A DNA stretch of 64,000 nucleotides. It comes from JBBDSU01 sp040904825. GTDB lineage: Bacteria; Actinomycetota; Nitriliruptoria; Nitriliruptorales; Nitriliruptoraceae. Below are positions 45,111 to 52,171 of the stretch, in pieces. The DNA lies in the NCBI GenBank assembly GCA_040904825.1, contig JBBDSU010000058.1, positions 15,702 through 79,701 on the forward strand, in the 5' to 3' direction. Made by a program: the position numbers and the translations under genes. Position 1 is the stretch's first letter; every line of letters starts with the position of its first letter. The notes under the pieces were generated by a model. That model searched no databases. It was not told the origin of the DNA and saw only the letters and a program-made list of their open reading frames with translations.

Positions 45111-45210
45111 CAGCCCGGACGGTAAGTACGCAGCGGTGACGTCAACCAGTGAGGTCAGGTGTGGCCGAGGATCATCGGCGACCTACCCTCACTGTCTTAA
45201 GGAGGTCGCC

Positions 45211-47271
45211 GTGAACGATCGGTCGTTGCTGCATCGCAACGCGCGCGATGATGTGCCATTTCGCGTGGTCAGCGACTTCTCACCAGCTGGCGATCAACCT
45301 CAAGCCATCGACCGGATTGTTGAAGCCTTCGGTGACGGTGAGCGTGCCGTGACGCTGCTTGGCGCGACCGGTACGGGGAAGACCTTCACAGCGGCGAAGG
45401 TTCTCGAGCGTCTGCAGCGCCCGTGTCTGGTCATCGCGCCCAACAAGACGCTCGGCGCGCAACTGGCGAACGAGTTTCGCGAGTTTCTTCCCGACAATGC
45501 CGTCGAGTACTTCGTGTCGTACTACGACTACTACCAGCCCGAGGCTTACATCCCCTCGTCGGATACCTACATCGAGAAAGATTCGTCGATCAACGACGAG
45601 ATCGACCGGCTCCGCCATCGTGCCACGATGGCGCTGCTCTCACGACGCGACGTCGTGGTGGTGGCCTCGGTGTCCTGCATCTATGGCCTCGGGTCCCCAT
45701 TCGAATACGAAGATCATGTCTTGTGGTTGCGGACCGGGGTTGAAGCTGGTCTCGACGCGTCCCTGCGGAAACTCGTGTCGCTGCAGTACACCCGCAACGA
45801 CCTGGTGCTCACGCGGGGAACATTCCGTGTCCGGGGTGACACGCTCGAAGTATTTCCGGCGGACGACGAACGCGTCGCGCGCATCGAGTTCTTCGGCGAC
45901 GAAGTGGAGCGAATTGTTCGCGTCGACCCGGTGACTGGCGAGGTCTCAGGATCAATCGACGAGTTGGCGGTGTTCCCGGCATCTCACTATGTGTCGTCGC
46001 CGGAGGCCGTCGAGCGCTCTGTGGCGTCGATCGCTGCCGAACTTGACGACCGGGTCGCAGAGTTTCAGCGCGAAGGCAAGTTGCTCGAAGCCCAACGGTT
46101 GCAGATGCGGACGGCATACGACCTCGAAATGATTCGAGAGGTCGGCTTCTGCAGCGGTATCGAGAACTACTCGCGTCATTTCGACGGACGTGAGCCGGGT
46201 GACCCGCCCTACACGCTGCTCGACTACTTCCCTAACGATTTTGTCGTTTTCATCGATGAATCGCATGTCACGGTGCCCCAGATCGGCGGGATGTACTCGG
46301 GTGACCGGTCACGCAAAGACACGCTCGTAGAGCACGGTTTCAGACTGCCGTCTGCGCGCGACAATCGACCACTGATGTTCGACGAGTTCTTGCAGCGCAT
46401 CGGCCAGCGCCTGTTCATCTCGGCGACGCCTGGCGACTATGAACGCCGGGAGTCAGGCGCGATCGCTGAGCAGATCATCCGGCCGACCGGTCTCGTTGAC
46501 CCTGACGTGGTTGTCCGGCCCACAGATGGCCAGATCGACGACCTCATGGCCGAGGTGGCGGCGGGCACTGCACGCGGCCAGCGCGTCCTCGTCACCACGC
46601 TCACCAAGAAGATGGCCGAAGACCTCACTGACTATCTGCTCGACCACGGGGTCCGGGTCCGCTACCTGCATTCCGACATCAACACGGTCGAACGGGTCGA
46701 GATCCTGCGGTCGTTGCGGCTCGGCGAATTCGATGTGCTGGTCGGCATCAATCTTCTGCGAGAAGGCCTGGATCTGCCTGAGGTGTCAGTGGTTGCAATC
46801 TTGGATGCCGACAAGGAAGGGTTCCTTCGATCTGAGACGTCCTTGATTCAGACGATCGGCAGAGCGGCACGCAATGTTGACGGACGGGTCGTGATGTATG
46901 CCGACCATGTGACCAACGCCATGCGACGTGCACTTGACGAGACGGGCCGTCGCCGTGAGCGGCAGTTGGAGCACAACCGTGCCCACGGCATCGATCCTCA
47001 GACCATTCGCAAGCGTGTGGGTGACATCATTGAGGCAGTCCGTGCTCAAGAGGCCGGCGTCCAGTATCGTTCCGCGCCGTCGCCAGACGTCGCAATCCCT
47101 GAAGGCGACGCCCAACCTGCTCGCGAAGAGCTGGCGGCGTTGATCCAACGTCTCGAAGAGGAGATGCACGAAGCGGCTGCCAACCTGCGGTTCGAGTTTG
47201 CCGCGCGGATGCGCGACGAAATCGCCGAGTTGCGCCGCGAACTGGCCGCGATGGAGGCAGCCAACGTCTAG
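45211..47271 (+). CDS. uvrB: UvrB, excinuclease ABC subunit B
   Basis: DNA-damage verification helicase of nucleotide excision repair. GTG 45211 has a perfect AAGGAGGT four bases upstream, 686 residues. Walker A GATGTGKT, the beta-hairpin YYDYYQPEAYIP, DESHVTVPQIGGMYSG, helicase motifs (ISATPGDYE, LREGLDLPEVS, QTIGRAARN) and the C-terminal UVR domain with paired helices are all present. No LexA box of the usual actinobacterial type is apparent in the 100 bases upstream. uvrA and uvrC lie 5 and 9 kb downstream. Confidence 0.97.
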   Translation: MNDRSLLHRNARDDVPFRVVSDFSPAGDQPQAIDRIVEAFGDGERAVTLLGATGTGKTFTAAKVLERLQRPCLVIAPNKTLGAQLANEFREFLPDNAVEYFVSYYDYYQPEAYIPSSDTYIEKDSSINDEIDRLRHRATMALLSRRDVVVVASVSCIYGLGSPFEYEDHVLWLRTGVEAGLDASLRKLVSLQYTRNDLVLTRGTFRVRGDTLEVFPADDERVARIEFFGDEVERIVRVDPVTGEVSGSIDELAVFPASHYVSSPEAVERSVASIAAELDDRVAEFQREGKLLEAQRLQMRTAYDLEMIREVGFCSGIENYSRHFDGREPGDPPYTLLDYFPNDFVVFIDESHVTVPQIGGMYSGDRSRKDTLVEHGFRLPSARDNRPLMFDEFLQRIGQRLFISATPGDYERRESGAIAEQIIRPTGLVDPDVVVRPTDGQIDDLMAEVAAGTARGQRVLVTTLTKKMAEDLTDYLLDHGVRVRYLHSDINTVERVEILRSLRLGEFDVLVGINLLREGLDLPEVSVVAILDADKEGFLRSETSLIQTIGRAARNVDGRVVMYADHVTNAMRRALDETGRRRERQLEHNRAHGIDPQTIRKRVGDIIEAVRAQEAGVQYRSAPSPDVAIPEGDAQPAREELAALIQRLEEEMHEAAANLRFEFAARMRDEIAELRRELAAMEAANV

Positions 47272-47283
47272 GGGAGGACAGGA

Positions 47284-48237
47284 GTGTTGGGGGACATGGA
47301 CACCGTTGTGCTGACCTGCCGCGGACTGGAGCGTTCGTTCGGGCGGCTGAAGGCTGTCGACGGCGTCGATCTCGACATTGCCCAAGGTGAGACCTACGGA
47401 TTGCTCGGGCCCAACGGGGCCGGCAAGACTACGACCATCTCGATGATCGCCGGCTTGCTTGAGCCCGACGCTGGCGAAACTCGTGTTGCCGGGCAAGTCA
47501 TGACCCCGTCGGCGACAGATGCCAAAGCTTCGGTCGGGCTGGTGCCACAGGATCTCGCGATCTACCCCGATCTGACCGCCAGAGAGAATCTCACCTTCTT
47601 TGCTCGTTTGTACCGAATGGAGCGCGATGCCCGGCAAACGCGCGTGAATGAAGTCCTGGATGTCACAGGGTTGGCTGACCGCGCCGACGATCGAGCAGGG
47701 ACCTATTCAGGCGGCATGAAGAGGCGCCTCAACATCGGTATTGGGCTGCTGCATCGGCCGACATTGCTGATCCTTGACGAGCCGACTGTTGGCGTCGACC
47801 CGCAGTCAAGGAACGCAATCTTGGCTTCGATAGAGACGCTTGCAGATGAAGGCATGTCTGTCCTGTATACGACTCACTACATGGAAGAGGCCGAACGACT
47901 GTGTGACCGGATTGGGATCATCGACCAGGGCAAGGTGATCGCTGAGGGGACCCGCCGGGAATTGATCTCGATGGTCGGGGAGAACGACCTGGTGCGCCTC
48001 GAAGTGGCGGGTGACGCGACACGCGCTGCCGAAGCATGCCGCGGCGTTGCCGGAGTCGGATCTGTTGACGTTGATGACACGGCGGTGGTGTGCCTGGTGG
48101 AGAACGCGGGTGAGCGGCTTGCTTCCATGCTCGCCGCGGTCACTGAAGCCGGAGTGGGTATCAACGGGGTTAGTGTGCGTGAACCCGATCTGGAGGATGT
48201 CTTCCTCCACCTGACCGGCAAAGCGCTGCGAGACTAA
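47284..48237 (+). CDS. ABC exporter ATP-binding protein
   Basis: Cytoplasmic ATPase of an ABC-2 type exporter. The 317 residues show Walker A GPNGAGKTT, the Q-loop LVPQDLAIYPDLTARENL, signature YSGGMKRRLN, Walker B LLILDEPTVGVDP and switch His in TTHYMEEAERLCDRI, with a C-terminal regulatory segment of the DrrA type to residue 317. GTG 47284 follows GGAGG; ATG 47296 is possible. Two permease genes follow directly, so the three form one transporter. The substrate cannot be told. Confidence 0.94.
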   Translation: MLGDMDTVVLTCRGLERSFGRLKAVDGVDLDIAQGETYGLLGPNGAGKTTTISMIAGLLEPDAGETRVAGQVMTPSATDAKASVGLVPQDLAIYPDLTARENLTFFARLYRMERDARQTRVNEVLDVTGLADRADDRAGTYSGGMKRRLNIGIGLLHRPTLLILDEPTVGVDPQSRNAILASIETLADEGMSVLYTTHYMEEAERLCDRIGIIDQGKVIAEGTRRELISMVGENDLVRLEVAGDATRAAEACRGVAGVGSVDVDDTAVVCLVENAGERLASMLAAVTEAGVGINGVSVREPDLEDVFLHLTGKALRD

Positions 48238-48238
48238 T

Positions 48239-49414
48239 GTGATCAGTGCTGCGCTGACCATCCTCGGCAAGGACCTGCGGTTGCGAGCGCGCGATCGCAG
48301 CGTGCTGCTGTTCGCTTTCGTTGTGCCGATGGCGCTGACGCTGGTGTTCTCTCTGATCTTTCCGTCGGATGATGACTTCCTGCTGACGGTTGCGGTCGTC
48401 GACGAGGACGGCGGACCCATCGCAGCGGCGTTCACCCAAGAGTTCGTGCCGGCGCTGGTGAACCAAGGATTTGTCGACGCGACCTACCTCGACAGCGCCG
48501 ACGTAGCGCGGCAGATGGTTGACGATGGCGAGGTTTCTGCCGCGTGGCTCTTGCCGGAGGGCTTTTCCGGCCAGGTGATGGCAGGATCGCCGGCCGAGCT
48601 GACGGTGCTGCATAACCCTGATCGTGCATTGTCGACCGAGGTCGCACGCGGGATCGCCGAGGGGTTCCTCACGGAGATCCGTCGAGTCTCCCTGTCGGTG
48701 GCAACGACGGCGACGGCTGCTGGCAGCGCCTTCGATCCGCGCCAGGTCGATGCGATCACGGCACAAGCGGCGGCCACCTCGGCACTGCTCACGGTCGGCG
48801 GGCTGGATACCGAGGTTCGGCAACTTGACCCGACGAGCTATCTCGGCGCAGGCATGGCAGTGTTCTTTCTGTTCTTCACGGTGACCTTTGGCATCACCGG
48901 ACTGCTGGAAGAACGAGAGCAACGCACTCTGCCACGGTTGCTGGCGGCTCCAATCGGTGTTGGTGCTGTGCACTTGGGCAAGGCGACGGGTGCGTTTGTC
49001 ATCGGTGTCGTGTCGATGACTGTGTTGGCCCTGGGCAACCGCTTGGTGCTCGGCGTTGATTGGGGTCCGCCACTAGGTGTTGCTGTCATTGTCGTCGCAG
49101 GTGTCTTGTGCGCACTGGGGGTCATGGCGCTCGTCGGCTCATACGCCACGACCGTTGAGCAAGCGGGCAACCTTCAGTCGATTGTCGCGATGGCATTCGG
49201 ACTCAGCGGCGGAGTGTTCTTTCCCGTTGGGGCAACAGGCTGGATGGCCAGCCTCTCTCTGTTCTCGCCGCATGGCTGGTTCCTTCGCGGGCTTGGTGAC
49301 CAGGTGGGAGCAGGGTCGTGGACAGGCGTCCTTCCGGCCGCTGGGGTGCTGCTCGCGATCGGGGTAGTTACCGGCTCACTTGGAGCGCTGCGCCTGCGAA
49401 AGGTGACGGCATGA
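48239..49414 (+). CDS. ABC-2 type exporter permease, first subunit
   Basis: Membrane subunit of the exporter. The 391 residues have one N-terminal membrane segment (about 22-41), a large extracytoplasmic domain (about 45-200), then five to six hydrophobic segments in the C-terminal half with the ABC-2 segment ITGLLEEREQRTLPRLLAAPI. This YhgE/NatB-like layout fits drug or lipid exporters. It starts one base after the ATPase stop and overlaps the second permease by ATGA. Confidence 0.92.
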   Translation: MISAALTILGKDLRLRARDRSVLLFAFVVPMALTLVFSLIFPSDDDFLLTVAVVDEDGGPIAAAFTQEFVPALVNQGFVDATYLDSADVARQMVDDGEVSAAWLLPEGFSGQVMAGSPAELTVLHNPDRALSTEVARGIAEGFLTEIRRVSLSVATTATAAGSAFDPRQVDAITAQAAATSALLTVGGLDTEVRQLDPTSYLGAGMAVFFLFFTVTFGITGLLEEREQRTLPRLLAAPIGVGAVHLGKATGAFVIGVVSMTVLALGNRLVLGVDWGPPLGVAVIVVAGVLCALGVMALVGSYATTVEQAGNLQSIVAMAFGLSGGVFFPVGATGWMASLSLFSPHGWFLRGLGDQVGAGSWTGVLPAAGVLLAIGVVTGSLGALRLRKVTA

Positions 49415-50583
49415 GCGCGCTGAGCATTGCCGTCGTCGAGCTGCGCCGTTTCTTGCGTGAACGTTCGAATATCTTCTTCGTCTTCGTGCTCCCACTGTTG
49501 TTGGTCGTCTTCATCGGCGCCCAATTTGCTGGGGGCGCCCAGATTCAACTGGGTGTTGTCCATGACCCAGACGACGACCTCGCCACCGAAGTGCTCGACA
49601 CTGTCACGGAAAGCGACGACATCGAGCTTGTCGTCTACGAGGATCAAGATGCGCTCGTCGACGCTGTGGCACGCGCACGCATCAGTGGGGGCGTGGTGTT
49701 TGGCGATGACTTCGGGGCACGCCTGGCAGCGCTTGAGTCGGTCACCATCTCGTTCATCGGACGTCCTGACGCTCGAGCTCAGGCTCTACGCCAGATTGTT
49801 GCGTCTGCAGCCGCCGAAGTAGGCCAGCCTTACGACGCTGCCGCTGTTGCCATCGAGTACGGGCTCGTGGACGGCCCTGACGAACTTGTGGTGCTGGCAA
49901 CATCGCTGGCGACGGATATTGCTGGTCCTGTGGTCACGATGGAGGCCCGGGGCGGTGACCCACTCGCTCAGGAGTTCACCGGCCTTGGGCAGTTTGACCT
50001 TGGAGCGTCAAGTCAATTGTTCCTGTTTGTCTTCCTCACATCGTTGACGGCGAGTGCGACGCTCATCCAGTCTCGACAGCTTGGTGTTGCCCGGCGCATG
50101 TTGTCGACGCCCATGACGACCGGCGGCATTGTCGTTGGCCAGGCGCTCGGACGAATGGGCATCGCCATCACCCAAGCCGCCTACATCATCGTCGCGACGA
50201 CGTTGCTGTTCCAGGTCAATTGGGGCGACCCGATCGCCACCGGCCTGGTGATCGTCTTGTTCTGTCTCGTTGCAGCAGCGGCAGCGATGCTCGTTGGCTC
50301 GGTGTTCCGCAACGATGCCCAAGCCTCAGGCTTTGGCATTGGCGCTGGGCTGGTGATGGCGGCGCTCGGAGGGTCAATGGTTCCGCTGGAGATCTTCCCC
50401 GCGGTCATGCAGCGCATCGCATTGGTCACGCCCCACGCGTGGGCCAACAACGCGATGGCTGAGATCGTCCGCCGCGGAGGTGGCGTCGCTGCGGTGAGCA
50501 GCGAACTCGTCGTGCTCGCTGCCTACGCTGCGGTGCTGTTTGCGCTTGCGGCGTGGGCGCTGCGTCGCGCCCTGACACGATAA
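49411..50583 (+). CDS. ABC-2 type exporter permease, second subunit
   Basis: Second membrane subunit, 390 residues from ATG 49411. It has the same plan as its neighbour: one N-terminal membrane segment (about 21-40), a long extracytoplasmic domain (about 45-205), and about six C-terminal segments with LIQSRQLGVARRMLSTPMTTGGIV. Similar length and topology point to a tandem duplication that has diverged, giving a heterodimeric channel. Confidence 0.92.
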   Translation: MSALSIAVVELRRFLRERSNIFFVFVLPLLLVVFIGAQFAGGAQIQLGVVHDPDDDLATEVLDTVTESDDIELVVYEDQDALVDAVARARISGGVVFGDDFGARLAALESVTISFIGRPDARAQALRQIVASAAAEVGQPYDAAAVAIEYGLVDGPDELVVLATSLATDIAGPVVTMEARGGDPLAQEFTGLGQFDLGASSQLFLFVFLTSLTASATLIQSRQLGVARRMLSTPMTTGGIVVGQALGRMGIAITQAAYIIVATTLLFQVNWGDPIATGLVIVLFCLVAAAAAMLVGSVFRNDAQASGFGIGAGLVMAALGGSMVPLEIFPAVMQRIALVTPHAWANNAMAEIVRRGGGVAAVSSELVVLAAYAAVLFALAAWALRRALTR

Positions 50584-50613
50584 GCGCGGTCCAGGTCGTG
50601 CACGCTCGAGATG

Positions 50614-50630
50614 GAGGCTAAAGAAGCCTC
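50614..50630 (+). terminator. Short hairpin after the ABC exporter operon
   Basis: GAGGCT (50614-50619), loop AAAGA, AGCCTC (50625-50630), then GTTC, 30 bases after the permease stop. A weak terminator candidate. Confidence 0.3.
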
Positions 50631-50658
50631 GTTCATGGATCATTGCAGCTGGGACCCA

Positions 50659-50705
50659 CCTCATCATCCGACCTGGCTATCGGCCTCGTCATCCGATCTG
50701 GCTAG
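50659..50705. repeat. Imperfect 22-bp direct repeat, period 25
   Basis: Bases 50659-50680 and 50684-50705 match at 19 of 22 positions; both copies contain TCATCCGA and end in CTGGCTA. The second runs into TAGGCT (50703-50708), a possible -10 box for the gene at 50944. Confidence 0.6.
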
Positions 50706-50711
50706 GCTCCG

Positions 50712-50921
50712 GCTTGAAGCTGGCATGTGCCGGCGCAACCTTGTCGGCGTCCCGTCGGCAGTGTTGNNNNNNNNNNNNNNNNNNNNNNNNNNNNNNNNNN
50801 NNNNNNNNNNNNNNNNNNNNNNNNNNNNNNNNNNNNNNNNNNNNNNNNNNNNNNNNNNNNNNNNNNGCTTGAAGCTGGCATGTGCCGGCGCAACCTTGTC
50901 GGCGTCCCGTCGGCAGTGTTG
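50712..50921. repeat. Exact 55-bp duplication flanking a 100-N gap
   Basis: Bases 50712-50766 and 50867-50921 are identical over 55 bases and directly abut the N run 50767-50866. Contig ends sharing exactly one k-mer of length 55 are expected from a de Bruijn assembler, so this is most likely one genomic copy written twice. A true tandem repeat is the alternative. Confidence 0.93.
50767..50866. other. Assembly gap (100 N) between identical contig ends
   Basis: Exactly 100 N placed between two copies of the same 55 bases; the flanks probably overlap and the true gap is then negative. Confidence 0.95.
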
Positions 50922-50943
50922 AACCACCGATCATTCCCGCGCC

Positions 50944-51369
50944 ATGATGGTGCGCAAGCCGACAGGTTCCAGTGTGACCAGTGTGCTGATCCATCTTCAT
51001 CCGTGGCTGGGCTATTTCGTCACCGTCGTGTTCGTCCTGGCCATTGTGCTGGCGTTCGGCAAGGCTCGGGATGCCAGGGAATTCACCGTCAGGCCGTTCG
51101 CCATCGCGATGATCCTGTTGGACGTCCATGTCCTGCTTGGCATCGTGCTGTATGGCATGGGCTCGTATTGGGATGCCAGCTCTGCCGTGATCGCCTATGT
51201 CCATCCTGCGCTGGCGCTGCTGGCGCTTGTGATCGGTCATGTCACTCTGCGCAAAGCACGCGACGAGCCAATGGCGGTGGCGTCACACCGCAAGGTTGCC
51301 CGCGGATTCATTATCACTCTGCTGTTGATTGTGGCAGCCATCGGTGTTGCCAGTGCCCCCATCGGCTGA
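50944..51369 (+). CDS. Four-helix membrane protein with conserved-looking histidines
   Basis: Function unknown. The 141 residues hold four hydrophobic segments (about 22-40, 50-70, 83-101 and 119-138). Histidines lie at membrane edges or inside segments: LIHLHPWLGY, LLDVHVLLG, AYVHPAL and LVIGHVTL. This fits a small, widespread four-helix family that resembles cytochrome b561-like heme proteins; heme binding is only inferred. ATG 50944 is followed by a second ATG; no SD is visible, so GTG 50974 remains possible. Confidence 0.75.
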   Translation: MMVRKPTGSSVTSVLIHLHPWLGYFVTVVFVLAIVLAFGKARDAREFTVRPFAIAMILLDVHVLLGIVLYGMGSYWDASSAVIAYVHPALALLALVIGHVTLRKARDEPMAVASHRKVARGFIITLLLIVAAIGVASAPIG

Positions 51370-51376
51370 TCAGCAG

Positions 51377-52069
51377 CTACCAACCACGCGCGCGCCACTC
51401 GCTGAGGTGAGGTCGCTCGGCGCCCAAGGTTGTGTCGTCGCCATGCCCGGGGTAGACCCAGGTTTCGTCGGGCAATCTGCGAAAGATTTGGCTCTCTAGG
51501 CCGTCCATGATCCGCTCATGATCACGAGGTGTTGTCGTCTTGCCGTGCCCGCCAGGGAAGAGCGTGTCGCCGCTGAAGAGATGGGGGCGAAGCGTGCCTG
51601 ACGTGAGATAGAGCAGCGATCCTTCGGTGTGCGCTGCAATGTGGATGACGTCAATGGTGATCTCACCGACAACGAGACGGTTGCCTTCACTGAGCTGACG
51701 GTCGACGGGACCCGGATGGAGGGGGCTGTCAGCGGCATGTCCCCACACCGGCAAGCCATCGCCGTCACGCAACTCTTCCCACGCACCCAGGTGGTCCGCA
51801 TGGCCGTGGGTGAGCAAGATCGCCTCAATCTCGCGTCCGGCAATCGCCTCACGCAGCCGGTCAGCGTCCGCAGGCGCATCGATGAGCACGCCTCTTCGTG
51901 TTGCGGCACAGGAGACCACGTAGGCATTGTTGTTCATCGGGCCAACTGACAGCTTCCGAATCTCTACGGGGCCATCCCGGCGATCGATCCACGGTCCGGA
52001 AGGCTCCACATGCCCGGTGTAGCCATCATCATGGTCATGCAAGTCCTCACCACGACGGTCAGTTTCCAT
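51377..52069 (-). CDS. Metallo-beta-lactamase-fold hydrolase (glyoxalase II-like)
   Basis: Cytoplasmic MBL-fold hydrolase. ATG 52069 with GGAG seven bases upstream gives 230 residues. After about 30 hydrophilic residues the fold begins at VEIRKLSVGPMNNNAYVV; the metal motif THGHADHLG, HTEGSLLYL, FSGDTLFPGG and the late PGHGDDTTLG are all intact. Genes of this type between uvrB and uvrA are known in Streptomyces and Mycobacterium. Glutathione is absent from actinobacteria, so a mycothiol or other thioester could be the substrate; that is inference. Divergent from uvrA. Confidence 0.9.
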   Translation of the reverse strand: METDRRGEDLHDHDDGYTGHVEPSGPWIDRRDGPVEIRKLSVGPMNNNAYVVSCAATRRGVLIDAPADADRLREAIAGREIEAILLTHGHADHLGAWEELRDGDGLPVWGHAADSPLHPGPVDRQLSEGNRLVVGEITIDVIHIAAHTEGSLLYLTSGTLRPHLFSGDTLFPGGHGKTTTPRDHERIMDGLESQIFRRLPDETWVYPGHGDDTTLGAERPHLSEWRARGW

Positions 52070-52171
52070 TAACGTCTCCAAAGGCGGTGGCGGCCGGTCG
52101 GTACGCTGAGGCGCACGCTGCCTCCAGCTCGTGCGAAGGGCTAACCGCCGCAGGAGCCTACGTGTGGCATT

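Larger units (their letters stand above)
50584..50943. other. Spacer with assembly gap and duplicated ends
   Basis: A 360-base stretch without a gene. It holds a 6-bp hairpin at 50614-50630, two imperfect 22-base repeats (50659-50680 and 50684-50705), and a 100-N gap at 50767-50866 flanked on both sides by the same 55 bases. Nothing coding is supported here. If the duplicated ends are merged the true spacer would be about 205 bases. Confidence 0.85.

Noticed and set aside
45111..45210. LexA/SOS box upstream of uvrB
   Set aside because: No TCGAAC-N4-GTTCGA-like palindrome was found in the spacer.
50712..50921. 55-bp direct repeats as attachment sites or a CRISPR unit
   Set aside because: Only two copies, identical and touching a 100-N gap, with no integrase or cas gene nearby; an assembly overlap explains them better.
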